This document shows positions 30,823-40,168 of a DNA stretch of 64,000 nt, one piece after another; positions within the stretch are counted from its first letter, which is position 1, and every line of letters begins with the position of its first letter. The position numbers were made by a program, and so were the translations under genes. The DNA comes from Skeletonema tropicum (taxonomy: Eukaryota > Bacillariophyta > Thalassiosirophyceae > Thalassiosirales > Thalassiosiraceae), in the NCBI GenBank assembly GCA_037178625.1, contig CM074129.1, positions 1,240,001 to 1,304,000 of the forward strand, given 5' to 3'. Below the pieces are notes generated by a model. That model worked only from the letters and a program-made list of their open reading frames with translations. It ran no database searches and was not told the origin of the DNA.

Positions 30823-33666
30823 ATGTTAGCACTAGATCTAACCAACGACAGAGGCGGCGCAACCCAACGAAGAAACGAGCAGCAAAAAATGCTCCCTCCC
30901 ATCGCCCTCAACAGCAGCCAGCCTCTCTACGCCATCGACCATCAAGCCATATCTTGCGGTAAGCGCCTCATCTCAGGGACAAAGCGGCAAATACAGTTCC
31001 GTTTCGGATTCGCCACTGCAGATAAAATCACGGGGGCCCCATGTCGCAATGCGGTGGAGGAACATGATGTGGTGCTACTGTGGAGTCCGATGATTAGTGG
31101 TCGGGCGGTTGTCAACTGTGATGGACAGGAGGTTTATAATAGCGTCATGTGGGGTGTGAATATGATTGTGGATGTTACTTGGAATATGAGAGGGAGTCAT
31201 GTGCTGAGGATAGTCGCTCATGCAGCTTCGGCTAGTAGCAAGATCAGTGGTGGTCGTCAGTATGAATTATTTGTGAATGGAGTGAGCTACTTTGATTTTC
31301 TCTCGGTGGATCAATTGAAAGTGAAAGCGGATCGGAGTAGTAACAGTCTTGGACTGAGCAAGCGACCGGTAAGAAGACAGAGTAGTATGTTTGAGAAGGG
31401 GGAACCGCATTATTATGACCATTCAGGAATTGATAAGAGGCATAGCAGTCGAGAACTTGGACGTCAACACTCCGAGTACACTCTGTCTCTGGATGAAAGT
31501 GACCGGTCCAGGTCACGAAGAATGAGCTCATTGGCAAACATTGATGAAAGTGAGACATCAAGGCTTTCTTATGAATCAGATATGGCATTACCTCTGGACC
31601 TAAGTGAACGATCTCTTGGGCGTCAATTGATTAACTCCTCCCAATCGAACCTAGATGGTTGTGCCAGATCTTTAGGCATCGGAAAGCAGAGGAAGGTTTA
31701 CAATAATGACGAGAGTGATAAAAGTGGTAGATCAAGGGATTCCTCTCGTAAACACACATCAAAGGCACAGAATCCTACACCTCTGGATCGAAGTGATCGA
31801 TCCCGGCGACAAAAGTTGACTAAATCACAGTCAACTCTAGACAGGAGCGATCGATCATCGAAGTCGGATAGACGTAACGTGCGAAAGCCAAGATCACTAT
31901 CCAATACTTGCGACGAGAATGCACCTCTAGATCCAAGTGATCGATCCCGGCGACAAATGTTGACCAAATCACAGTCAACTGTAGACAGGAGCGATCAATC
32001 ATCCAAGTCGGATGGACGTGACGTGCGAAAGCCAAGATCACTATCCAATACTTGCGACGAGAATGATAGAAGTGATAGGATTTCCAGAGATATCAATCTT
32101 CGTCCGCCACAACCATCAGCCAACACCTATAATCCTGCGGACGAAGATCGCCGGTACAGGAAATCTGTTATGAGTACTTCCTCGGAACAAACCCAAAAGG
32201 TGGCCAACACCTATGACATTACTTCCAAATCGAAAGTGTTTCAATCGTGCACAATCGCAGAAAAGCAACAGCAAGTAAGCTGTGATGATGACGATGACGA
32301 CAATTCCGTTGTCACAATGAAAAGGGCGTTGCGAACTAGCTTTGTCAACGTGGCCAGATCATTATCACCTCCAAAAGGCAATGTAACAATTGTCTACACC
32401 GACGTACAGGGATCTACCCTGCTTTGGGAGTCTTGCCCCAGCGCAATGAAGAAAGCACAAGATATTCACGATACCATCATGCGTCAGTGTTATTCCAATC
32501 ACAAGGGATATGAAATTTCCACGGAAGGAGATTCGTTCAATATTGCATTCCAGCACCCCGTGGATGCTTTAGCTTTTGCACTACAGGCACAGATCAAACT
32601 GTACAAGGCTGATTGGCCACAAGAGATACTGAATCATCCAGACGGAAAGAAGGATCCCTATCTGAAATTCAATGGTTTGAGGGTTCGCTTTGGTATCAAT
32701 CACGGTCCTACTACTAACCAGTTGCATCGAGTCACTGGACGAATGATCTACGCAGGAGAAGGAGTAAAGATTGCAAAGGCCATGGAAGGTCTATGCCACG
32801 GTGGGCAAATCTTGTGCACCATAGAAACTTGGAAGGCAGTAGGTGGTTTGGCGGAGAGGTATCTTGGTCGTCCTCAGGTTATGGATTGTGGAGAGCATGT
32901 CCTATTTGAAGCCAATAGAACCAGATATTCGAGGCGGATTATGCAAATAGTCCCAAACGAATTGGCGTTTGACTTCTTCAAAGCTCGAGGGCAGGTAGAA
33001 GACGGTGCAGTCAAAGATGCGGCGATGGTGAAAGGTCGTTTGTTTCCTCCGTTGCCCTCGAAGAAACAGTTGTCGACATGTTTTCTGAACGCACCGTATA
33101 GAAATGGACGTGTGGTGATATGCTTTGTCCATACTGTGGGTTTGGGCGACGACGATGGATCTGAAAGTCGAGGCCACAACCTTTTGAAGCTGTCTAAGAA
33201 TCTCCGGAAGCAGTTGTTGCGGTTGGATCCTCCGGGCTACGAGTGTCAGGAGGATAACGGATGCTGGATGCTCGCTTTTGAAAACGTTGATAAAGCTGTG
33301 ATGTTTGGTGTAAATTTGATGGCAAGTATTCGAGAAGGAGGAGCAAAGGAACAGCTTCTGGGAGGTGTAGACTGCGATAGAATGTACAAGATTGGCATTG
33401 TGAGCGGCCCTTTTACATCCATGGGTCCTCACAAAACAACTGGGAGGGCTGATTTTTTTGGCCCTATTGTTAACAGAGCAGCAAGAGTTACATCCGACTG
33501 CGAACCAGGTCAGCTTTGTGTTGGAATACCCCTGGTTAGCGGAGCCAGAATTACACCCCCAAACTTTGGGCCTTCAATACAGGTTCGTCTCCTGGGAATT
33601 AAGCAATTGAAAGGAGTGTCAGTTGACGTTGCGGTTTATCGCTGTAGCAAGTATGTAGGAGTATAG
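30823..33666 (+). CDS. class III nucleotide cyclase with two catalytic-homology domains in one chain
   Basis: 947 residues, one exon, ATG at 30823. Residues about 45-165 (RQIQFRFGFA ... YELFVNG) resemble the beta-rich FAIM1 fold (tentative). Residues about 170-500 are Ser/Arg-rich, with 48-residue repeats of the LDRSDRSRRQ type. Domain 1 (about 519-690) has both metal-binding Asp, D527 (YTDVQGST) and D570 (EGDSFNIAF), 43 apart, but lacks the transition-state Asn-Arg. Domain 2 (about 760-940) lacks the first Asp (VHTVGLG) but has D877, N884 and R888 with the exact spacing of animal cyclase C2 domains (D-x6-N-x3-R). The two halves probably form one composite active site making cAMP or cGMP. There is no transmembrane segment, so it is probably soluble. 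Substrate choice is unclear. Confidence 0.82.
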   Translation: MLALDLTNDRGGATQRRNEQQKMLPPIALNSSQPLYAIDHQAISCGKRLISGTKRQIQFRFGFATADKITGAPCRNAVEEHDVVLLWSPMISGRAVVNCDGQEVYNSVMWGVNMIVDVTWNMRGSHVLRIVAHAASASSKISGGRQYELFVNGVSYFDFLSVDQLKVKADRSSNSLGLSKRPVRRQSSMFEKGEPHYYDHSGIDKRHSSRELGRQHSEYTLSLDESDRSRSRRMSSLANIDESETSRLSYESDMALPLDLSERSLGRQLINSSQSNLDGCARSLGIGKQRKVYNNDESDKSGRSRDSSRKHTSKAQNPTPLDRSDRSRRQKLTKSQSTLDRSDRSSKSDRRNVRKPRSLSNTCDENAPLDPSDRSRRQMLTKSQSTVDRSDQSSKSDGRDVRKPRSLSNTCDENDRSDRISRDINLRPPQPSANTYNPADEDRRYRKSVMSTSSEQTQKVANTYDITSKSKVFQSCTIAEKQQQVSCDDDDDDNSVVTMKRALRTSFVNVARSLSPPKGNVTIVYTDVQGSTLLWESCPSAMKKAQDIHDTIMRQCYSNHKGYEISTEGDSFNIAFQHPVDALAFALQAQIKLYKADWPQEILNHPDGKKDPYLKFNGLRVRFGINHGPTTNQLHRVTGRMIYAGEGVKIAKAMEGLCHGGQILCTIETWKAVGGLAERYLGRPQVMDCGEHVLFEANRTRYSRRIMQIVPNELAFDFFKARGQVEDGAVKDAAMVKGRLFPPLPSKKQLSTCFLNAPYRNGRVVICFVHTVGLGDDDGSESRGHNLLKLSKNLRKQLLRLDPPGYECQEDNGCWMLAFENVDKAVMFGVNLMASIREGGAKEQLLGGVDCDRMYKIGIVSGPFTSMGPHKTTGRADFFGPIVNRAARVTSDCEPGQLCVGIPLVSGARITPPNFGPSIQVRLLGIKQLKGVSVDVAVYRCSKYVGV

Positions 33667-34529
33667 ATTAGTGATATGTTATTACTTTTACTTCTCTAGA
33701 GCACTGAGATTTTTTGTTGGTGTTGATTTGATAGATTATTACAAGCTTATCTACAATACTTATCTTTAGAGAGCTAAGATCAGTTCATTCGTAAACCATG
33801 AAACCATCGCTTGTGTGATACTCCTTTAAACTCAAACCGACACTGACTCGCTCACACAGCAATGTCAAAGAGGAGTGAGTTTACAGGACGCAGTACTATC
33901 TCTCTCTAGAGACTAGAGAAGTACTATCTCTCTCTAGAGAGCTATCCAAGCTTCGGTCGAGCTAGCTTGAGCTTGTGAAGTTGGTTACTCGAGCGGAGCA
34001 GAGCTTATTCTGAGAGCGGGAACCTCCTGACCGATGACCGACTGATTGAGCTGGACTGAGAGGAAGAGAGGTGAAAGTAGCCAACTGACACTCCTGTCCT
34101 GTCATACATGCCAGCTGTCATTTCGGTGACACAGCCGCTGGCTAGCCAGGAAAAATACACGTACAAAGTACACATTAAACATACGCAGGTACGGTACTCG
34201 CAAAGACCCGTCCCACAGACACAATCGAGAGAGGCTGTGCCAGCAATACATACATTACATTAAGAGAGTTAGTGACAGTTTCCAGTCACACATTCATATG
34301 ATATGTCCTATCGCGTTACTTTCAGCGGTCACATCCAACTTCACGATTAGAATACGACTCCTCCGCACTTGCGTACTCAAAACTCATCATTCACAACTCA
34401 CATCTGCGCTCACGGCTGTCCCGGAGAGGAATTAGTGAATTTTAGCGATTTTTCTTCGTCATTTCAGATGCCCATCTGCTTCAATAAGTTTCACTCCTGT
34501 CCGCCCCCACTTAGAGAAGCCCTCGCGCA
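33667..34529. other. gene-free
   Basis: Contains short CT/GA-rich palindromic repeats (ACTATCTCTCTCTAGAGA, twice near 33894-33945). No gene is supportable. Confidence 0.4.
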
Positions 34530-36329
34530 ATGGCCAAAAATTCCAAAAAGTTGCACAACTACGCCCTACCTTGCTCAGAAGAACCATTGCCATTGCTTCC
34601 ACATACTGCTTTTGCGTGCCCTTTTTTCATAGTAGCTTCATCAAGTGCAGCCGAACATTCCATACGAAAAGGGCACGCAGACTCGGTAATGCAGCCCAAC
34701 GAATCCATGATGCGTGCGCGAAACTTATTATTGGAACTTTTGTTGTTCCTGTCGGTCGGGGAGTCATGTTGGTACACCATCAGCGGAGGCGCAGAAGAGT
34801 ACAGCCTTGCTCGTCGACTTGGATTCTTCAGGAAGGATGAGTACTATGCTTTCCTGGTCGGCACTGGGCTGGCATCATACACTTATGCTGTCGATCCGGT
34901 TACTAAAGAGAGCGAGAAGACGGAGGAGATACAAATCGAAAGAGATCGATGGGAAGCTTTGTTGGTTGAACATAAAAGTGAATTTGAGGTGCAGCAATTT
35001 AATGTTGATTGGAAGAATGCTATGAAAGGTCTAACGCAGAAAGACAAGGAGAAGTCCAGGTTAAATGTCATTCGTATTGGAGAGAGAAGAACAACTGAAA
35101 TAGGTGAAGATGAGGAGGATCAGATCGGATGGAGCTTTAAGAATTATGGTACACAACTAAGAAAACGGAGCGACGGCGTACATAAACCACCGCCTCTGGC
35201 GAAACTATCATCACGTCAACGCACTTTTATTTACAGCATTCGCAATTTGTGTACTGACACTATCTCCGCCGACATTGACTTCTGGGCCAACAAATTTGCG
35301 AGACCAAGTGATGACGCTGACGACGATGTCGAAGATGATGACACTGACGACGATGTCGAAGATGATGACGCTGACGACGATGTCAAAGATGATGACGATG
35401 CCATGGAGCGATTGCAGCGAGCCGCCTGCAAAGAAAGCCAAACCAACTACATTTGTAGAGCATTCATTGAAGTGTCGCGAGAATGGGACCATCAGCGAAG
35501 ACGAAGCAGCACAGTTTGTCTCTAACTTAGATCCAAAGGTATTCAACACTTTGTTTGCACAAATGATGAAGAAGCAACATGAAGAATCGAATGACAGTTA
35601 CGCATTCTCGTATCAAAATGTGAAGAACCTCAAGAGGATGCAATATGTACGAGTGCCAAAGAACAAACTGGATGATACTGATGAATCGTTTACCAAAAGC
35701 AGCAATTGGATCGAAAAGGCCATCGATATGAATTGCGGCGCCAAAGACGACGACTCCAGGATCAAAAGTGCAAAGCGGATCATCAAGACAAAAAAGAAGA
35801 GGTACAACAAGTATGCAAGAATTATGCAACCCTATGCATCTTGTGGGATGGTGCCTTTTCTTATGCAAGCAAGATCAACCCGACTGCAAAGGATGCCAGA
35901 ATGTACGAGCGTTTTATCACAGCTGCAGTCCACGAACATGTTAAAATGGGATTGAACGTCACACCTAAAGTGCACTTGATGTGGGCTCATGTACTAGAAC
36001 AGATGAAATCTGAAGGAGGCTTGGGTAACAAACGTGAAGACTGGGGTGAGAAACAGCACCAAGAGTCTTCGAAGTTGCGAGAGCAATTCCAGTTCACAAA
36101 GGATAGGCAGATCCGTGCCGAAGCCATGGCGGGACTGCGCCAAGAAGAATCGCATCCAGATGTTGTTGCACACGGCGCAACTGTTGATGCAGATTCATGC
36201 CGTGGACCACGTAAGGATTACACATCCAAAGAAGAAGAGCGCAAGAAGAAGCGAGACAAAGTGAGGATGTCAACGCTGGAGAGTGTGGAGGTGGAGTTGT
36301 TTGTTATTGAATTGATTGCATTGAGTTAG
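34530..36329 (+). pseudogene. transposase-like gene broken by two frame changes
   Basis: Coding-like sequence passes through three open frames: 34530-35525, then about 35430-35820 in a second frame (inside 35275-35955), then about 35820-36329 back in the first. The first change lies in or just after an acidic 30-bp repeat (about 35308-35405, DDADDDVEDD). The C-terminal part contains PKVHLMWAHVLEQM then GGLGNKREDWGEKQHQES, a K-x-H-L...H...G-x-L-G...E-x-x-H pattern also seen at 57500-57620 in the inserted transposon. I therefore infer a mobile-element protein of that unnamed group. It is decayed, or intact with sequence errors. No termini found. Confidence 0.45.
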
Positions 36330-36715
36330 AGTAACTCTTACAAAGATATTATATGTAGATTGTTATAGATTGAAGATGCATCAGATTTTAATCACGGATT
36401 AATCCGTGACTGACTCACTACTTCTGGCGGGAAAGAGTTTGATGCAGCCGTGCGCTTCGTTGCATGCAGCAATGTCACTATTTTTGTTTTTCACGGTTCA
36501 CGGTGCACTGTTCAGATACTGCATAGTATTTTTCATACAAATCGCAAAGGAAATTAGGAAGTTACCACTCTCCAGAGACACAACATAAACAACAACACCA
36601 GTTGTTGAGAATTCAAAAGCGACGTTTCATCGTCATAAGTCTATTGCGATCCCTGATCGTTCGTAGAACAACACAATTTAACAACATAATCTGCGACACG
36701 AGATTCCAATTCCCA
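36330..36715. promoter_or_regulatory. 5' flank of the ethylene-receptor-like cyclase gene
   Basis: The open frame extends upstream to 36602 but starts only at TTG there. The first ATG in frame is 36716, so this stretch is probably 5' UTR and promoter. ATTAATCCGTGAC-type short inverted motifs are near 36390-36410. Confidence 0.35.
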
Positions 36716-37933
36716 ATGAAGATCATCGACCTCGTAATCGCATTGGCATACTTTTCTATCCCAGTCCAGATCCTGGTTGCCTTGTGCAAATTCCCCAGAC
36801 TGACAAGAAGAGCGACTACAAAGGTTGTTGTACTGCTGGTTCTATTTGCTTTTTTCATTTTTCTATGCGGAGCGGGACATCTTCTTCGCTGCATAGATAT
36901 GGGCGACACAACATTGTTTCGGGTCGTTAACATCCTTACTGCGGTAATTTCCTTCACAACAAGTATCTATCTTATGCCTTTTGTTCCGAATCTACTGGAA
37001 GGGACGGATAAACTCTATCTGGAGGCAACTACTTCGAAAGAGCTCATCAACAAAATGTATCCTCCTCAGATTAGAGAGCGTCTGTTGAATCGCGAACAAT
37101 CTAGATTGGAATTGGATGGGAGTGGAAGAACAACATCACGAGTGAAGGATGTCAGCACTAAGGAAGTTGAATTGATCGGAGACAGTTCTAAGGAAAGACG
37201 GAAAAGTGATATCAGGCAGCGGATTCAGGAGTTTATTCGGCGCAGAAAAATTGACACATTGGAGGTTGATATCACTCAAGAGGACACAGAGAACGATCTT
37301 CTTGATTCTATTCCGATCGCAGATGATTTCAATGATACATCAATCATGTTTGCTGATATTTCGAGCTTCACCTATTGGTCAAGTCAACACTCACCAATCG
37401 AGGTGTTCACACTTCTTGAATCACTCTTCTTTGAGTTTGATACCATTGCCAATAAAATGGGTATTTACAAGTTGTCAACAGTGGGAGACTGCTACATTGC
37501 TGCTGCTGGAGTACCTTATCCACGGGAGGATCATGCAATAGTACTTACCGAATTTGCTGAATGCTGTCGACAAAGGGCAAATGATCTCTTCGTTAGACTC
37601 AGTCCTAAACTCGACACTGATGATCTTGGCATAAGAATTGGCATACACTCTGGTCCAGTAACAGCTGGAGTGTTGCGCGGCGACAAGGCTCGGTTTGACT
37701 TCTTCGGTGACACAATCAACACAGCACAAAGGATAGAGTCAACGGGTAAGCCAAACGCTGTCCATCTTAGTTCTGAAACAGCACAATTGATTGAAGTAGC
37801 CGGGAAGGGAAATTGGTTACTCCCACGGAAGGATGCAGTCAAGGCGAAAGGGAAGGGAGAATTGAAGACCTATTGGCTCCGAATGAGAGACGAGGAGGAG
37901 TCAAGTGAGGAAGATCCTTCCTGCATGGTGTAA
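36716..37933 (+). CDS. ethylene-receptor-type membrane domain fused to a class III adenylyl/guanylyl cyclase
   Basis: 405 residues from the first ATG. Residues 1-100 form three hydrophobic helices very like the ethylene-binding domain of plant ETR1: IDLVIALAYFSIP, then FIFLCGAGHLL, then NILTAVISFTTSIYLMPFVP. Residues matching ETR1 Asp25, Tyr32, Ile35, Pro36, Ile62, Cys65 and His69 are all present (D5, Y12, I15, P16, I48, C51, H55); Cys and His are the copper ligands in ETR1. After a linker, a single cyclase domain (about 200-375) has metal Asp D214 (FADISSFT) and D258 (GDCY), 44 apart, and D328, N335, R339 (FDFFGDTINTAQR). All needed catalytic residues are there, so it should work as a homodimer. 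The purine site has Asp (adenylyl-like) with Ser254 at the usual Lys/Glu place, so the product is uncertain. Ethylene binding is inferred. Confidence 0.85.
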   Translation: MKIIDLVIALAYFSIPVQILVALCKFPRLTRRATTKVVVLLVLFAFFIFLCGAGHLLRCIDMGDTTLFRVVNILTAVISFTTSIYLMPFVPNLLEGTDKLYLEATTSKELINKMYPPQIRERLLNREQSRLELDGSGRTTSRVKDVSTKEVELIGDSSKERRKSDIRQRIQEFIRRRKIDTLEVDITQEDTENDLLDSIPIADDFNDTSIMFADISSFTYWSSQHSPIEVFTLLESLFFEFDTIANKMGIYKLSTVGDCYIAAAGVPYPREDHAIVLTEFAECCRQRANDLFVRLSPKLDTDDLGIRIGIHSGPVTAGVLRGDKARFDFFGDTINTAQRIESTGKPNAVHLSSETAQLIEVAGKGNWLLPRKDAVKAKGKGELKTYWLRMRDEEESSEEDPSCMV

Positions 37934-38029
37934 TAATTTTAACTTTACGTATTTACACTTGGGGTGCGATCTGGGGAATATAGGCGCCTACCAGACGAAC
38001 TATAAAATCCTGTTGATATTACAACAACA

Positions 38030-38902
38030 TTACACTAATGTTGCTTCTTCCAAGTCCAACTTGAAAATAGGGTACCACTCATCCAAAGTGCCCTCTGTCC
38101 TCCAAAGTGAAAGGTATTTGGCATTCCAACCAACTGATGATGCTTTCTTACCATCATCTAATGTTTGATGATCTATTTGTTGCCTTCTTCCTGGAATCCA
38201 TGTTTCATATCGTTTCTCCTCTTCATTTTGTTCTGTATACTTCTTCAAAAATCCATTGGTAACATTCTCTTGATCTTCGGGTGCATAGACTAATGCCATG
38301 TGCGGTCTAAATTTTGGCTCCTCTGCTCCTTCATCATTATTATTACTTTTACCATCATCATCAGTATTGTCATCATCCTCCCCATGCCTCTCATCAGGTG
38401 GAAATCGATTACGAACAATATCATGCAATAATTTTAATTGCGGTGTTGTTTCGAGAATCAAGAGTGAGATGCAGCATCCAAATCCCTTTCCATTGTCGGC
38501 TGTTTTGGGATAGGGGAAGTAGTATTGAGATGTCGGTATTAGTTGTAGCTGCTTGCTACTACTATTAGTTGGTGTTTGTTGACCGTCGTTAAATATGTTG
38601 GCTGCTTGTGTTTGATACTCTTCGAGACATTGACGCAACATTGATTCTGCCTGCTGTCGTTGTTGTGTGGTGGCTGGTTCATCGCAGCTGCTGCCATCAA
38701 CACCATCATCTTGAGGATGATGCAGAGAAGTATTATAAAGCAGCGTACAATGAGGTACAAATGTATACTGCCCCGACGCACTCCCTCCACACTTCTCCCG
38801 GAGGTATTCCATCTCTTTTATCATATGGGATGAGTCATCGGGGGCAGGTTCGAGCCAGAGGGAGATTCCTGAGAATCTGTGAGAGAACTTTGAAGTCGTC
38901 AT
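38030..38902 (-). CDS. 2H phosphoesterase, cyclic phosphodiesterase (CPDase)-like
   Basis: 290 residues, ATG at 38902. The start SGISLWLEPAP and FVPHCTLLY (H51-x-T53) match the first catalytic motif of plant/yeast CPDases. The second motif is FRPHMALVY (H201-x-A203), where the usual Ser/Thr is Ala. The C-terminus SLWRTEGTLDEWYPI also fits the family. Low-complexity inserts (Asp/Asn at about 170-195) make it longer than the roughly 180-residue plant enzymes. The family opens 2',3'-cyclic phosphates of RNA ends or ADP-ribose cyclic phosphate; it is not a cAMP phosphodiesterase, so its closeness to two cyclase genes may be chance. Divergent to PRMT5 with a shared 590-bp upstream region. Confidence 0.75.
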   Translation of the reverse strand: MTTSKFSHRFSGISLWLEPAPDDSSHMIKEMEYLREKCGGSASGQYTFVPHCTLLYNTSLHHPQDDGVDGSSCDEPATTQQRQQAESMLRQCLEEYQTQAANIFNDGQQTPTNSSSKQLQLIPTSQYYFPYPKTADNGKGFGCCISLLILETTPQLKLLHDIVRNRFPPDERHGEDDDNTDDDGKSNNNDEGAEEPKFRPHMALVYAPEDQENVTNGFLKKYTEQNEEEKRYETWIPGRRQQIDHQTLDDGKKASSVGWNAKYLSLWRTEGTLDEWYPIFKLDLEEATLV

Positions 38903-39491
38903 TTTGCTGCACTTCTTTTGATATATTGCTCGCCGATCCTTGGTTGACTGTGTACTGGAGAGTGAACTCTGGCTAGACTTCTGGCTGGCTAATTACTTAT
39001 TGTACTGCCTGGATGGAGCTGGCTGCTGGCTGGCATGGTGCGGTGGTGAGTGGTGCGAGCGAGCGAGGAGCGAGGTGCGAGGTGGAAGTCTGCGGAAAAT
39101 TCCACCTTCTCTTCTTTCTTGTACGCGCGTTAACTCTAAATTGTGTACTTATTCCCTTGGTTGGGCAGTTACGTGCGGTGGTGAGAGCGAATGAACGGAA
39201 GATTCGACAACCAACCTTCTCCCGCCCGTTGTGCTTGGTTGGGCAGATATGTAGGTAGGTACACCCTACATAGGATCTTCAGACACCTGTCTGAGTCACT
39301 TGGAGGACTCAGCTCTCTGCACATGTGCAGAGTCCCTCTGAAGAGGACTCCCACATGTGACAGAAGATCCTATGTAGGGTGAGGTAGGTACGTATCTAAG
39401 ACTGCTGTCTCAATTTTTCCGCCATCCATTCTACTTCTTTACTTTCTATCGTACCGCATCCATCAAAAAAACCCACGCCCACAACCTAACC
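38903..39491. promoter_or_regulatory. shared divergent promoter region, CPDase / PRMT5
   Basis: The region separates two divergent start codons (38902 minus, 39492 plus) and so must hold both promoters. GC-rich GAGCGAGCGAGGAGCGAGG lies near 39057. A 118-bp hairpin element sits at 39263-39380. Confidence 0.5.
39263..39380. repeat. 118-bp hairpin (MITE-like) upstream of PRMT5
   Basis: 18-bp perfect inverted ends, ACCCTACATAGGATCTTC at 39263-39280 and its complement at 39363-39380, with further pairing inside (GAGTC...GACTC; CTCTGCACATGTGCAGAG). AGGTAGGTAC stands just left and, one base away, right of it: a possible imperfect target duplication. It ends about 112 bp before the PRMT5 ATG. Confidence 0.7.
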
Positions 39492-40137
39492 ATGGATTCC
39501 ATCTCCGTATCAACAACAGCCCAAAGCACCACCGCCACCCCTTCCCAACAACAACAAGGGGGGACGAGCAGCAACAACCTAATCTGCGGAGTGTTCCATC
39601 CCGAAAATTCTCAAAATGCCTTTCTCTCACTTCAAGATGGGAAGCGTGATGGGTTTGATTATGTTGTGACTGAATTGCCCGTTCCAATTGGCATCAATGC
39701 TGCAGCCGCTGCTGCAACTAATGGAGGAGGGAGAAAGAGTTCTTCTTCGACTAGTAGTGTAGTACGAACTGATGTGAAGAAGATGGATAGTCGATGGTGG
39801 AGTACTTCTGTGGTTGGTATTGTTGGAGATCCTCCTCATTGGAACACGGCAGCATCATCATCGACTACAAGATCTGTTGTACATAATAATTCTTCTTCTT
39901 CTACCGCTACTACTACGGGCAGTGAATTAATCAAGGTGTTGACATCATCCAAAATTGGTTCGTCGTCAAAGAAGAAACAAGAGGCAGAGAAAATATTTTG
40001 GGGAATGATGGAATGGGCATCGCACATGTGTATTCCTGCAGTTATCTTGCCGACTATACCCCTTGGTGATGATGATGTTGATTCCAATACAATTGGTAGC
40101 AGTGATGAAGAGGATATGTTTGATGACTCTTCCAATG

Positions 40138-40168
<31 letters not shown>

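Noticed and set aside
36602..36715. Longer N-terminus for the ethylene-receptor-like cyclase
   Set aside because: The extension begins at TTG; the first ATG (36716) places the conserved Asp five residues in, and the extension has no features.
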